In this document: in pieces, positions 11,101-20,850 of the stretch
How positions within the stretch are numbered: position 1 is the first letter of the stretch
How the letters are laid out: each line of letters begins with the position of its first letter
From: Otis tarda
Lineage: Eukaryota; Chordata; Aves; Otidiformes; Otididae
Reading direction: 5' to 3'
Length of the DNA stretch: 64,000 bases
Assembly (NCBI GenBank): GCA_026413225.1
Contig: JAPMTP010000045.1
Coordinates: forward strand, 620,001-684,000
Notes under the pieces: generated by a model
The model's database searches: none
Seen by the model: the letters and a program-made list of their open reading frames with translations, nothing else
Told to the model about the DNA's origin: nothing
Translations under genes and position numbers: made by a program

Positions 11101-14100
11101 GTGGGAGCTGCACCTGCTTAGAAAGGAGCTGTTGGAGATGGCCATGGTGATGAAGGAGAAGGACAGAGCTCTGCAAGCAGCAGCTAATGAGTTAAGGTAC
11201 ACGCAGCCGTGAACTGGGGCCTTGGCCAAAGCTGCTTTGTGGATTCCCAGCAGCTGGCGGCATTTCGGGATCAGCCCAGGAGCCAAAGGTGTGTGCAAGA
11301 GCCGTGGAGCGGAGCTCAGCGATGGGGGCTCTATGCAAGCGCCTCGTGAACTGAGATAGGGGTTTAGTGGAACACGTGCCAGTGGCCATGTGTTGAAGTC
11401 GCCACGAACTGAGCTGAACGTTCCCACCCACCCCGCGATAGTCACCGGCGGGTTCCTGGGGCGTTGCTCTCCACAAGCTGTTTGGGCAGCTGTTGTCCGT
11501 CACGGTGTCCCTCAAGGGTCTTGTCCCTTGGCACAGGCAAGCCCGAGCAGAGTGTCAGGCGCTGAGGGACGCCTCGCGAGAAGCGGTGCTGAAGGTGAAG
11601 CAGGCTCCCGGGATACCGGCAAACGTGGCTGAAGCCTTTGGGAGGGTGAGTCCGCGCGGAGGCTGCCGAGCTCTGGGTTTGCTGAGGGTATCGATGGCGC
11701 ACGTGGTGTTTGTCAGTGTGCCGGTGAGAGTGGCCAGTGCCCCAGCCCGCCTCAGGCGTGCTGCTAGCTGGCCAAAGGCAGGAGCAGGGCTGCCCGTGGC
11801 ACCCACGAGCCGCGTCAGCCGTGCTCCTGCGCGGGCATTGCCAGCGGGTGAGGAGCTGGATGTGGGCGCAGCGCTTTGGAAGCGCGAGGTGTGGTGTGTG
11901 CGGATGGCTGTGCTGATTGCCAAGAAGAGGTGGGGGCGATGGAGGGGAAGATGTGCAAGCGTTGGCTCCTTTTCCCAACCTTGCTGGTGGTATTGGCGCC
12001 ACAAAAGCAGTGACAGGGCTGAGCGAGCAGGAGCAGGTGTAGCGTGTTGCACCGGACGGGAACGGAGGGTCTTTTGTCCTCTGCGCTGAATCCCCTTTTG
12101 AGTTCCCTGGCACGGGAAAAGGGAAGAACTGCAAGGTGACTGCGGCAGCAGCTGGAGGGACTGTAGGAATCGTACATCCTGTACGGCAAGGGTGGCAGAG
12201 GGCGTGCCAGCGAGGAAGGCTGGGTGGCAGGCGGTGACTCAGAGCCTGACGCTGAGCGGGAGGTAGCGCCTGCCCTGGTGCGCGCGTAGCGATGGGGAGG
12301 GGAAGCGCCGGGTGCCAGAGGTGCAGCCCAGGCAAAGCTGTTGTTTGAGAGCGAATGCCGGGGGATGGACTGGATGGGCCTTAAAGGTCCCTTCCAAGCC
12401 GAACCATTCTGTCATTCTATGATCACGTAGAAAGGCAGGCCACGAGCGGATCGGTGTGCCTGTGTCCAAGGCAATAAAATCCTCTGCGGTGGCGCCAAGT
12501 GCCAGAGAAAAACGCTGAGGGGGCCGCTGAGAGCCACGCACCGTCCCTCTCCCAGCTCTTCAGAGTGTTTGCAGGGCTGATGCCGGCACAGGGGACCACG
12601 TAAGGGGTCTCTGCTGCCGCTGCTGTACCCCACCAATCTGCCAGGAGGCTGTGGGGAGAGACACCACACAGGCTTGGCTCTTGGCAGCTTCCGAGGGAGC
12701 GGCGTCTTTCAGCGTGGCGGTGTCTAAGCCGGGGTCAAGCTGAGCTCGTGTTGACCAGGAGGCGATTCGGGCGAGAACTGACTGGGCTGCTTCTTCCTGC
12801 AGCCGGCGTGGGCCTTGGTCAACCTGGGCATGCGGTGCCGAGACCAGAGGCACGAGGAAACAATCCGGCGCCAAAAAGCAGGCATGGATGAGCTCCGGGG
12901 GAGACTGAAGATGCTGGAGGAGAGTCAGTCCTCAGGTAAGTGAGGCTGTCAGGGCTGTAGGGGGAAGAGGCATCCGTTAGGGCCTGACAGGCGTGGTGGA
13001 GCCCGTAACGCTGAGGAAGGGGCAATGGGCCATGCCAGGGGCACAGGCTCCTCACGTGCATGGGGCTCAGGCTGTTCCCATGCAAAGGCAGCTCTCCCGT
13101 GCATGGTAGTGTGCGCAGGTGATAGGAAAGCGTTGCAGAAGAAAAAGTGCCAGGCTTCAGAAAAGCGCTTGGTGCCGTGTGAGGAGGTGGCATTGGCAGG
13201 AGGCGGCCGGCGAAGGACTTGGCAGCAGGAGCTGCCGCGCAGTGGGAGCCAGCAGCGAGCAGGCGCCCGGCGCTGTGCGTGAGGGCTCCCGCTCTCGGCT
13301 GCTGCGCTCCTCGAGGCAAACGGGAGCAGCCAGCGCCTCAAGGAACAGAGCCGTGGGTCTCGTAAAGCCTTGGGATTAGCGTGCAGTGTGAGAGTCCTCT
13401 GCCAGCCCTCGGCCATTCCCATTCGGTCGCTCTCCGTCGGGTCTCTCCCTGCACAGAGGGCAGTGTGGGGAGAAGCGGTGCCATCGCTGGTAGAAGCTCC
13501 CAAGTAGAGGAGCAGTGAGGGCTGCAATCTCCAAATTGTTCCCCAGGGAAGTAGGGTTGGATGCTAAATATGTAGGGAAAGCCATGGCCAGAGGCTGGGG
13601 TAGCGCTATCTGCAGGGCGGGCGCGTACAGGCTGTTCTCCGTGGCCTGTGCCCGTCCCCGAGCCCAGGCAACCCGGCGAGGCTCCAAGGGGCCGAGCTGG
13701 GAAGGCGCAGCGTGTCGTACGGAGAGTGGCACATGGCGGTGGGTGTTTGTTTGCCTCCAGCTGGCAAGAAGAAGGGTTCGGAGCCGCGAGTGGTCCTGGT
13801 GAAAGGCTTGCCGGGGAACGTCGGCTGAAAAAAAGGGGTCTTGTGAAGGAGCCGGCACCAGCACCAGGAACAGCACCAGCGACTGCCAAGGTGAGAAGGC
13901 AGGGCATGGTTTATGGTGCCTGCGGGCTCGGTGGGAAAGCCAGGATGCCTGGAGCTGGCCGGGGTGGGAGGCTGCGGACCGCGGCATTGCCGGGGCAGCC
14001 TGTCCCGTGCAGCGGAAGGCAGGCGCACAAGGCAGCTCGGCCCAGCGCCAGGCAGTGCGGCGGCTCCATTGCTCTTTCCCTGTCTGTGCAGGCTCCGGAC

Positions 14101-15540
14101 GCCGTTTCTCACGGGGCTGCGTACGAGGCCGCTGATGGGGCAACGAGCTCGGAGGTGTTTAAAGCGATGGAGCTCAGCAAGAAGATGGTAGGTCAGCGAG
14201 AGACGTGTAGAAACGGTACACAGCGCTCGTAGAGAAGAGAGTGGTTTCAAACACATTTCGGAAGTGAGCGATGAGCGTCAGGGTCCTTGCGGGAACGTGG
14301 GTGAGGCCAAAGTGTGGATGGCAGGTGCCAGGGCACGCCAGGCGTCTGCTGGGATGTCTCGGGATGCCTGGAAACGCAACAGGGCATCCTTCTCCCCTTC
14401 CCATCTCAGCTCTCTGGGGCCGTTTCCCTCCGGGAGTCGGGGCTGATCCTTGAGGAGAGGGTACAGTCCGTGGGAAGCTCACCCAGGGAAAGCACGCGTG
14501 GAAAGTAGACAAAGTGGGAAGGGGAGCGCAGCAGGTTCCTCGTGGCGTTGTCTGTCTCCCTCAGTGGAGCAGAATGAGAGCAGGTGGCTGAGCAGGGTGA
14601 TGGTAGGTGGCAGAGGAATTGTCAGGCCGAGGAAATAATGCATTCCCGGGGCTTTCCGCAGTACGTTGACATCATTAGTGCTCTGGCAAGCCTGGTGAAG
14701 ATGAAGGAGCTGTCAGGAACGCGGTCTCTGAAGCAGCTCCCTCAGGAGGAAAGGGAACAAGCAGGGCTGCAGAGGCAGAAACACCTGGAGGAGCTGTTGG
14801 AAAAGCTCAAGAACCTCCAGAGCTGCCTGGAGAAGAAAGAAGAAATGATGAAGCTTCATGAGAGCAAGAGGTACCAGAGGCCGGGTGGCTGTGGGTGGCC
14901 GCGGGTCCGAGTGAGGCAAGGTCCTGGGCTGCAAAGCGACGGGAAACTCGGGGGAAGGAATGGTGCAGCCTCGCGGCAGCGATACACGCCTGGTTGTGCC
15001 GCTGGCCAGGACTGGTCCCGTGTTGGTATGGTCCAAATCAGAATGGTGAGGAGAAGCAGAGAGACGTCCTCTGGGTGCCTCGCAGGGCCCAGCGCAGTCA
15101 GGCAGTGGCAGAGTCGGGGGACCCTTGGCAAATTCCCTGGTGCGGACGGGCCGGACCCAGGGAGAGCGGCAGCATCGGCTGGGGTGGAGGGCTGGTGTCA
15201 GCGGGACGGAGCCAGGCGTGGGAGCCGATGGGAAGGGCTGTCCAGGGCACGAGGAATGGGCACAGGGAAAGTGCCTGCTGAAGTTTTTGCCGGTCCGAGC
15301 AAGGCGCTTGCTGCTCCCATGTCCTTCAGCATCACCCCATGGTGTGGGGAGGGTCCTAGGAGGGGTGCAAGTGCGGAGGCCAGCTGTGTTTTGGGGGATT
15401 GACGCGGTGACGGACGCTTTCCCCCTCCCGTTTTGTGCAGGCTGAAAGAAGAGTCCCTGCAAGCCCAGCAGCCTGTGTGCGTGGGCAAGCAGAAGACCAG
15501 AGAGCCCACGGCAGAACCTGCCAAGAGACGAGGCGCGTAG
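1218..15540 (+). CDS. FHAD1: FHAD1-like coiled-coil gene, locus I (multi-exon, 5' end off window, probably damaged)
   Basis: Exons were inferred from splice sites and phase. X1: 1218-1350, 8449-8581, 12803-12935. X2: 2196-2253, 9427-9484. X3 (21-nt microexon): 2457-2477, 9687-9707. X4: 2854-2969, 10084-10199. X5: 3661-3820, 11037-11196. X6: 4161-4269, 11537-11645. Unique 3' exons: T1 13761-13798 (or to 13890), T2 14092-14187, T3 14410-14460, T4 14662-14870, T5 15441-15540 ending in TAG. Peptides are rich in E, K, Q and R with heptad-like spacing (for example [20 protein letters not shown]), as in long coiled coils. T4 joins T5 in phase and ends in a basic tail, PAKRRGA. The FHAD1 name rests on the EFHD2-like exon downstream and general character; no FHA domain is in view. 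Donors of X2 (both copies) and X1 (copy 2) are lost, so the array may be a pseudogene or be spliced differently. Confidence 0.55.
2196..2253 (+). pseudogene. Exon X2, unit 1, donor lost
   Basis: The acceptor (ggcag) and coding frame ([10 protein letters not shown]) match the intact locus II exon at 52031-52088. The donor reads gggaccctgagc where locus II has gggccgtgagc, so there is no GT at the boundary. Confidence 0.6.
4277..6992 (-). mobile_element. 5'-truncated CR1 LINE, 2.7 kb, inserted next to a splice donor
   Basis: On the minus strand this ends (at 4277) in tandem ATTCTATG-type octamers, the diagnostic CR1 3' terminus. It runs up to 6992, where host intron sequence resumes (ccgcgcggagg, as at 11652). 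Units without the insertion read gtgagtccgcgcgg; here CR1 lies between gtgagt and ccgcgc. The shared agt at both edges is the only possible target duplication. ORF1, the 5' UTR and the first part of ORF2 are missing, as in typical 5' truncation during target-primed reverse transcription. It is present in one of four units, so it is younger than the duplication. Confidence 0.93.
4283..6990 (-). pseudogene. CR1 ORF2 remnant: endonuclease and reverse transcriptase
   Basis: This is an almost continuous minus-strand reading frame. A partial apurinic-type endonuclease ([30 protein letters not shown]) starts near 6990. The reverse transcriptase follows, with [44 protein letters not shown] and the catalytic FADD (5159-5170). 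The CR1 C-terminal region ends at 4283. One in-frame TGA at 4916-4918 divides it into two open parts. The first about 100-odd endonuclease residues are absent, so it is not an autonomous element. The upstream extension of the open frame to 8047 is host intron read in antisense, not CR1. Confidence 0.9.
7884..8068 (+). mobile_element. CR1 3' tail fragment
   Basis: Orthologous duplicate of the CR1 tail at 634-820, in the same intron, with the same attctatgat end. Confidence 0.8.
8449..8581 (+). pseudogene. Exon X1, unit 1/2 copy, donor lost
   Basis: This exon has the same acceptor and 133-nt reading frame ([20 protein letters not shown]) as the other X1 copies. Its 3' boundary is tcctcaagcaagt instead of tcctcaggtaagt, so both the last exonic G and the donor T are changed. 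The other three X1 copies in the window (1350, 12935, 55848) keep a consensus gtaagt. Confidence 0.7.
9427..9484 (+). pseudogene. Exon X2, unit 2, donor lost
   Basis: The frame is the same as locus II X2, but the boundary reads gggcccctgagc and lacks the GT donor. This is a different change from that in unit 1. Confidence 0.6.
12361..12422 (+). mobile_element. CR1 tail remnant (shortened copy)
   Basis: Only the last about 60 bp of the CR1 tail remain. Relative to the other units, a deletion joins the sequence after gcgaatgccggg directly to the tail. Confidence 0.7.
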
Positions 15541-16710
15541 GAGGGGGCCGCATGTGGGCCTTTGGAAGGTGAAGGCCTACAGCAGGCATGGATCATTGCG
15601 CTGTGGACTCTCTAGTTTTGGATGCCGAACGAGGTGTGGGTTTGTTTTGAGGAGACTCGTAGATTTTTGGGCCCGTTGGCGTGACTCTGGTGTGTGTAGG
15701 ACCTTTGTTTTCTGTAATAGTGCGTTTTTTGTTGTTAGAAAAGGTTGAGTTACTGTAGCCTGGTGTTTTATTTTTTTTTTCCTGTGTGCGTGTATGTACG
15801 GAATTGTCCCCATACGAGTGCAAATCCCGTGACCCCCCGTCCCCACCGCGTCCCAGGGAAGCTGGAGCCTAGGGCATGTGGGAAACGTGGGACGTGGGAT
15901 GCCAAGAACGCTGGAACGAGCTGCCATGTGGTATTGGGCAGGGAGGAAGAAGAGCCACGTCGGCCGTGCCCATGTGTTACAGCGGCCGGGTGAGAGGAGA
16001 GCCAAGTCCCGGTCAGCGGGGATGCGGCACTGACGCGGGCTCGCTCGCCCGCCGTCACGATCAGATGCAGCCCTGCCGCCACCGTTTGCGTTCCCGAGGG
16101 CGAGAGCAGAGCCTGGTTTCTGGGGAGCAGCGGCGTTTTGGGGTGGGGGTCTGTGCAGGGAGCGGGCAGCTCGAGCGCACGTGGCCCCTGCAGCCGCTCT
16201 GCCCTTGCATCGCGCGGAGCAGGCTGTGCCGAGGCCTCTGCAGCTCCTTTCAGCCGAGGCTAATGTGGGTGTGAGCGCAGCCCCGGCGGGGGGTTTTGAG
16301 GGTTTGTTATTTTTTTCTTTTTTAATGGGATGAAAAAGCCTAAAAGCAGCACAGAGGGGCTGTGCCTTGCTGACGCAGAAACGTCCGTGGGCACGTTTTC
16401 TGGCAGGGCCTCCCCAGGGGCACCCCGGGCTGTGCGACGGCCGGTGCCCGATGCCCAATTTTGAGCAGGGGGCGAGCGGCCGTGCCGCAGGGCTCTGGTT
16501 ATGGATGCATCCCATGTTTCCCCCCTTAAATCTGGCGAGGGCTCCCCTCCATGGGCAGGACTGGGCTGATTTTGGGGACAAGGTGCATCCTTGTGTGCCC
16601 ACATAGGTTGACCCTTGTGCTGCGGGCATCATCTGGGGGTGCAAGGGATGGGTTTGGGGTGGGCGCTGCCTGCCTCCCACCCTGGGCCCCCCACGCCCCG
16701 TAGCCGAGGG
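15541..16710. other. 3' UTR and FHAD1-EFHD2 intergenic DNA, locus I
   Basis: This is non-coding sequence after the locus I stop, with T-rich tracts (15770-15782, 16309-16324). I see no clear AATAAA. It is nearly identical to 58443-59609. GC content rises towards 16600, where a CpG-island-like stretch begins. Confidence 0.6.
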
Positions 16711-17049
16711 ATGGAGCTGGGAGGGGGGCCGGGGTCTGTGGATGCATTGAGAGGGGGCTGGAGAAGGCCGTGTTCCCAAGGGATGGCAGCAGCATCCCTG
16801 GGAGAGCCCCGGGGCTGCGGGGGGAGGCGCAGCGGGTGGGCGCAGGCGGGGCGGGGGGCATCCGGACAGTGGCGGCGGCGGAGGAGCTGTCGGGGCGGCG
16901 GAACCCGGAGCGGGGAGCGGGGAGCCCGGTGGGCCGGCTGGGGGGCGAGGGCTCGGCCGGGGGGGCGGCCGGCGGGTGTTCAGCCCCGCCGGGGAGTTGC
17001 GGGAGTGCAGCCGGCGGCAGCTGCGCGCCATGGAGCGGCTCTCCCGACA
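16711..17049 (+). pseudogene. EFHD2: EFHD2-like first exon, locus I (frame disrupted)
   Basis: GC-rich first exon ending at a consensus donor (cgaca/gtgagt). In one frame it encodes the tail VFSPAGELRECSRRQL followed by RAMERL, which resembles the start of EFHD1/EFHD2: the RRVFNP segment and the helix before the first EF-hand. Compared with the locus II copy, homopolymer G runs differ (one G fewer near 16725, two more near 16960). The upstream ELSGRRNPER part and the tail therefore lie in different frames. No second exon follows; ERV-B interrupts the presumed intron at 18705. The indels are in G runs, so assembly error is possible. Confidence 0.5.
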
Positions 17050-17149
17050 GTGAGTGCGGGGGGGGGGATTGCGGGGGGAGCCCCCCTCCATCCGGGCAGG
17101 ACGGGTCCCCGGGACCCCCAGACCTTAGGGGAAGGACCCCAGTCCCCTC

Positions 17150-17560
17150 CCAGCTCCTAGCAGGAGGGATCCCAGGCTCCTGGCTGAAGGGACACCCCCG
17201 ATTCCTCACAGGAAGAACCTGCGGGAACCACCCAGGTCTTTGCGGAAGGGACCCCCTCGTTTTTTTGCAAGATGACCCCCAGGACGTCCCCAGCTCCTTG
17301 CAGGAAGGACCCCCTAAATCTTTGCAGGAGCGATCCCCCCCAGGCTCCTTGCAGCCCCCTCCCCCCATTCCGTGCAGGGGGACCCCCCCAGCTCCTTGCA
17401 GGAGGCTTCCCCACCACCCCAGCCTTTTGCAGAGGGATGGCTGGGACACCCCCCCACCCGCGCTCCTTGCGGGAGGGATCCCCGGGATTTTCCCCCTCCC
17501 CGGCACCTTGCAGGGGATGCCGTCCCCCAGCCCCTTACAGCAGGGTCCCCTCTGCACCCC
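17150..17560 (+). repeat. Minisatellite in EFHD2-like intron 1, copy 1
   Basis: Imperfect tandem units of about 28-32 bp have the core cagctccttgcaggaggg. They start after the exon donor and fade near 17560. Each unit carries a pyrimidine tract and CAG that resemble a splice acceptor. The same array is at 60050-60420 and, inverted and longer, at 41940-42567. Confidence 0.75.
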
Positions 17561-18704
17561 CGCAGAACGGACCCCCCGCCCATCTCGTGGGACGGGGGAC
17601 CCTGGCCCCTTGCGCTGCCGCCGGTGGAGATGGCAAGGGACCCCCGCGTTGCCGCTGCGCCGAGGGGGCCCCCATTTTTCCGCCCGCGGTGCAGCCCCCC
17701 GGGGCTGCGGCGTGTACCCAGCACCCGACCGCGCTGCGCGCCGCCGCGCACGGCGGAGCGTGACTCCGGCAGCCCGGCCCCGGGCAAGCATCGAGCCCTG
17801 GAAATTTCTGGGCGGGAGAGCGAAAGCGGGGTGGCTTCGGCCACGGTCACGCCGGGATGCGCGTGAGTAGCCGGGGGCGAGCGGGGTGACCCGGAGCGTC
17901 CCCGCAGAGCCCGTCGGGCGCTTTGTGCGGGCAGCTCCCGCCGGCGAAGGCACGGCCGCGGTCTGCTGCAGCCCCTCGCTCCGGCCGGGAAAGTCCCTGC
18001 AGGGCCGAGCTGGGCGCGGCGAGGCCCGAAGCCCGAGGCTGGGGGGCTGTTGGGGTGCCAGCGTGCCCTCCCCAGGGCAAGGAGCCCCCCTGTTCTCCCG
18101 CTTCTTCCCGGAGGCTGGCACCCCGGCCCTGGACGCGGCAGCGAGACGCGCAGGTTGCGGCTGGCGGTCTCCTGGGCTGCAGCAGAAGGCAGCCCGTGGC
18201 GGGGGGGGATGGTGCCTGGGGTCTCCGGGAGAAGAAGCGCAGCCGGAGCCTCCGCTCCGGGCGCCGGCGATGCTGGGTGGGCGCGGGTGGTCCGGCGGCG
18301 GCGCAGGTGGCGGGGCGGGGGGCGTAGGGCGCGTGGTGGGCGCCTGGCCGGCGCGGCGCAGACGTGTTTGCTCTGACACCCGCAGCGTCTCGCTGCAGCG
18401 AAAGCAGCGGCGGCGGGGCTGCCGGGGGCGGGGGCCTCGCCAGGAAGGGCTGCAGGCCGAGCCGAGCCGGGCCGGGCCCCGCCGCCGCCGCCGCTGCGAC
18501 GCGACGATGCGGCTGTGCCGGGTACAGCAGGGCCCGGGAGGGCTTTTGGTCCCTGCGGGGGTGATGTTCCCCTTTGGGAGCTTCCCGGGGAGAGGCAGAG
18601 GGACGGATGCGCACGGCAAATCGGAGAGGAGGGGAGCGAGAGCGAGGAAGCGCGCTGCAGCCGGGGGAAGGCTTGCACGGGACGGGGCGGCAGGGCCACG
18701 CTGC
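17560..18704. other. CpG-rich duplicated flank of ERV-B, copy 1
   Basis: Very GC-rich sequence with many CpGs. It is shared with 60420-61261 and, inverted, with 41010-41940. Copy 1 has about 350 bp (around 18150-18505) that the other two copies lack; the edges read ggttgcg and gacgcgacgatgcgg. The long open frames here are a GC effect. I find no supported gene. Confidence 0.7.
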
Positions 18705-19480
18705 TGAAGCCGAAAAAGCTCTGAGAAAAGAAACTTCGTAGTCCAGGTAACTATTAAGCAGGTATTCTTTATTACAGCGCCGGGCACGCGGGGGATCGCT
18801 CCTCCAAACGCCTGCGCCGTGATGAGCGACAGGTACAAGATTTGTGCATCGCAGACACACAGATTCGTAGAATTCCCGAGGATTTGGTGACATAGTCGTT
18901 AGTTTTTCGAGAAATCATTCTCGTAAGTTTCCACCCAGCTGAGACAGGTTCTTCCCCAGTCTCTGCGTCCTCCCGTGTCTGTTCTCAGGAGTCGCAGTCC
19001 CTCTGCTGGTCGTTTACTTCAGCCGGTGGTTGTTTCCTCCTCTTCATCACCGTGTGCGCTGCGTGAACTCAGACTTTTGTTTTTCTTTGATCTTGCCGCC
19101 AAGGCAGCTTCTTACCGACTTGTCTGTGTTGGTTCCCAGTGTCCTTGGTTGTTCCACCCCAGCAGTTGCTTCTAAACCCCTGAAGCCCCCTTCTCTTGGT
19201 TTCACTCGTGTGTCTGTGCTCCCTCAGGATGTTCCCGTCGGACTCATCCCAGCACCTGCTGGGGCATTCTGAAAGTGCCTTGTTATGGTAAATTTCTGAC
19301 TCTGCTGTTCTTTCTCTCGAGGTTAGTGGTTTGTACTTTCGCACAAGAATTAAATTGTTCTGCAGGGGTCCTGCTAGGCTATCCAAAACCTACTGGTTTA
19401 TTATAAAGCTACTTGTTTTATTACTTAATAATTTTATTATTATTCTGATTAGTCCTTTATTCTTCTAGCTCTCCTCTTCA
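18705..19480 (-). mobile_element. ERV-B 3' LTR, copy 1
   Basis: A 776-bp LTR in minus orientation, bounded by the inverted repeat TGAAG...CTTCA. It is followed (19481-19497) by the complement of a polypurine tract (aaaaaggggggg agt). The length is identical in copies 3 and 4. The sense-strand AATAAA lies in the block gcgctgtaataaagaat, which is similar to the ERV-D LTR. Confidence 0.85.
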
Positions 19481-19524
19481 ACTCCCCCCCTTTTTAAAGA
19501 TCATTGCAAATTCTTTTGCAAAAT

Positions 19525-20340
19525 TTAGAGAATCCCATTGGTTTTGATGGTCCTTTTAAAATCCTTGCCTGATTCTACTCGATATTTAAGTTTATGTGAT
19601 TTCCTTTCTTCGTAACTCCCTGTGGCCCTTTCACAGCACCAGGAAGCACATTGAATTAGACTGCAAGTAAGGAAAATGAGCAAACCAAGCAACGTAGCAG
19701 CCGTAAATAATTGTTTCACCCGTGTGAGACTGGGAAGCCGAGAAGTAAGTTTGTTCCACACATCTTCAGAGCCCCGTGAAGTATCATCCTTGGTGATACT
19801 TCACGTAAGCTTTTAGTCTGCTCCCGAATCTCTTTTAGATCTGTGGAGATCCTACCACTCTGATCTAGATGGATACAACAGCTTGTGTTAATGACTGTGC
19901 CAACTCCCCCTTGCGAGGCCAAAAATAGGTCCAGGGCCATCCGATTCTGTAAAACTACTTTTGACAAGCTGGATACTTCAGTTTGCAGCCCTTGTAGAGC
20001 ATCAATAGTTTTGTTTTCAATATTTTCCATCCTCCTCGATAGCAGCTGCACGGTTATCTCTGGCAGTTTTTGACAACAGGGCTGAGCCGTGGCACCTCCG
20101 CGCCACTCTGTCCGCCATCTCAAGGGTGTTGTACATTTTGTTGTTAGGCCAGAGTCGGCCTTGTCCATAACAGTTCCGTTCTGTTCCCCGGAAAAAAACA
20201 ACTGCATCTCAGGCAGGCTGCTGGCAGCAACTCATGTCCAGTTGTCAGCCTAACTTTTAGGCCAGATCAAGTCCACAGTCCACCTGGAAGTCCTCGATGA
20301 CAAGGCTGAGACAATACTGATTTTCTGACCGACCCTTACA
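19525..20340 (-). pseudogene. ERV-B env transmembrane remnant, copy 1
   Basis: Minus-strand transmembrane (TM) subunit fragment: a heptad region, the immunosuppressive-like segment LQNRMALDLFLASQGGVG, then TVINTSCC, a membrane span (TAATLLGLLIFLTC) and a basic tail ending 35 residues before the stop at 19525. The canonical CX6CC motif of gamma-type TM lacks its first Cys (Gly instead). A 2-nt net insertion at the hairpin 19776-19804 splits the frame. The part near 20340 is uninterpretable leader or SU sequence with stops. The pol gene is absent; the copy stops at gacccttaca (20340), the same base as copy 2. Confidence 0.8.
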
Positions 20341-20850
20341 ACAGGTTATCCACGAATGGGAAATGTGTGCTGCAATCAAGCAAGCCAAGCGGTTAAAGCC
20401 TCTGTGCTATGGAGGACAATGGCTGCAGTGTAAATATGGAGAGGCCTGGCCAGTTGATTACATCCCACTCCCACAAACCCGCCAAGGCAAGCGCTATGTG
20501 CTTACAATGGTAGAAGCAACCACCGGATGGCTGGAAACATATCCTGTGCCCCATGCCGCTGCCCGGAACACCATCCTGGGCCTTGAGAAACAAGTCTTAT
20601 GGCGACATGGCACTCCAGAAAGAATTGAATCAGACAATGGTACCCGCTTCCGAAACAACCTCACAGACACCTGGGCCAAAGAGCACGGCATCGAGTGGGT
20701 ATACCACATCCCCTATCACGCACCAGCCTGTGGAAGAATTGAAAGGTACAATGGGCTGCTGAACACGACACTGAAAGCAATGGGTGGTGGAACCTTCAAA
20801 AACTGGGACAAACATTTAGCAAAAGCCGCTTGGCTAGTCAACACTCGGGT
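20341..20850 (+). pseudogene. Orphan retroviral integrase fragment
   Basis: Plus-strand open frame with the integrase catalytic core in order: WPVDYIPLP (first Asp), RIESDNGTRF (second Asp), and CGRIERYN (Glu), 35 residues after the second Asp (DD35E). The frame then meets the CR1 fragment at about 20850 and continues only as antisense CR1. There is no zinc-binding HHCC domain and no C-terminal domain. It differs from the ERV-C integrase downstream, so it comes from another class I ERV, possibly an unseen part of ERV-B in opposite orientation. Confidence 0.75.

Larger units (their letters stand above)
9341..13696 (+). repeat. Tandem unit 2 of locus I
   Basis: This is the second complete copy of the unit (about 4.36 kb), without the CR1 insertion. 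It ends where locus I resumes unique 3' sequence. Most of the small CR1 tail in the X6-X1 intron is deleted here, leaving only 12361-12422. It aligns with locus II 51910-56606 along its whole length. Confidence 0.8.

Noticed and set aside
9952-11445. 497-codon minus-strand frame, with a similar one at 52555-53889
   Set aside because: It is antisense to exons X4 and X5, whose splice sites and phases support the + strand.
15720-15800. Polyadenylation signal after the locus I stop
   Set aside because: Only T-rich tracts are present; I could not find AATAAA or ATTAAA.
16526-18838. 770-codon minus-strand open frame, with counterparts at 40821-42416 and 60104-61450
   Set aside because: It is very GC-rich DNA open in several frames at once, includes a minisatellite and an LTR edge, and has no recognisable domain.
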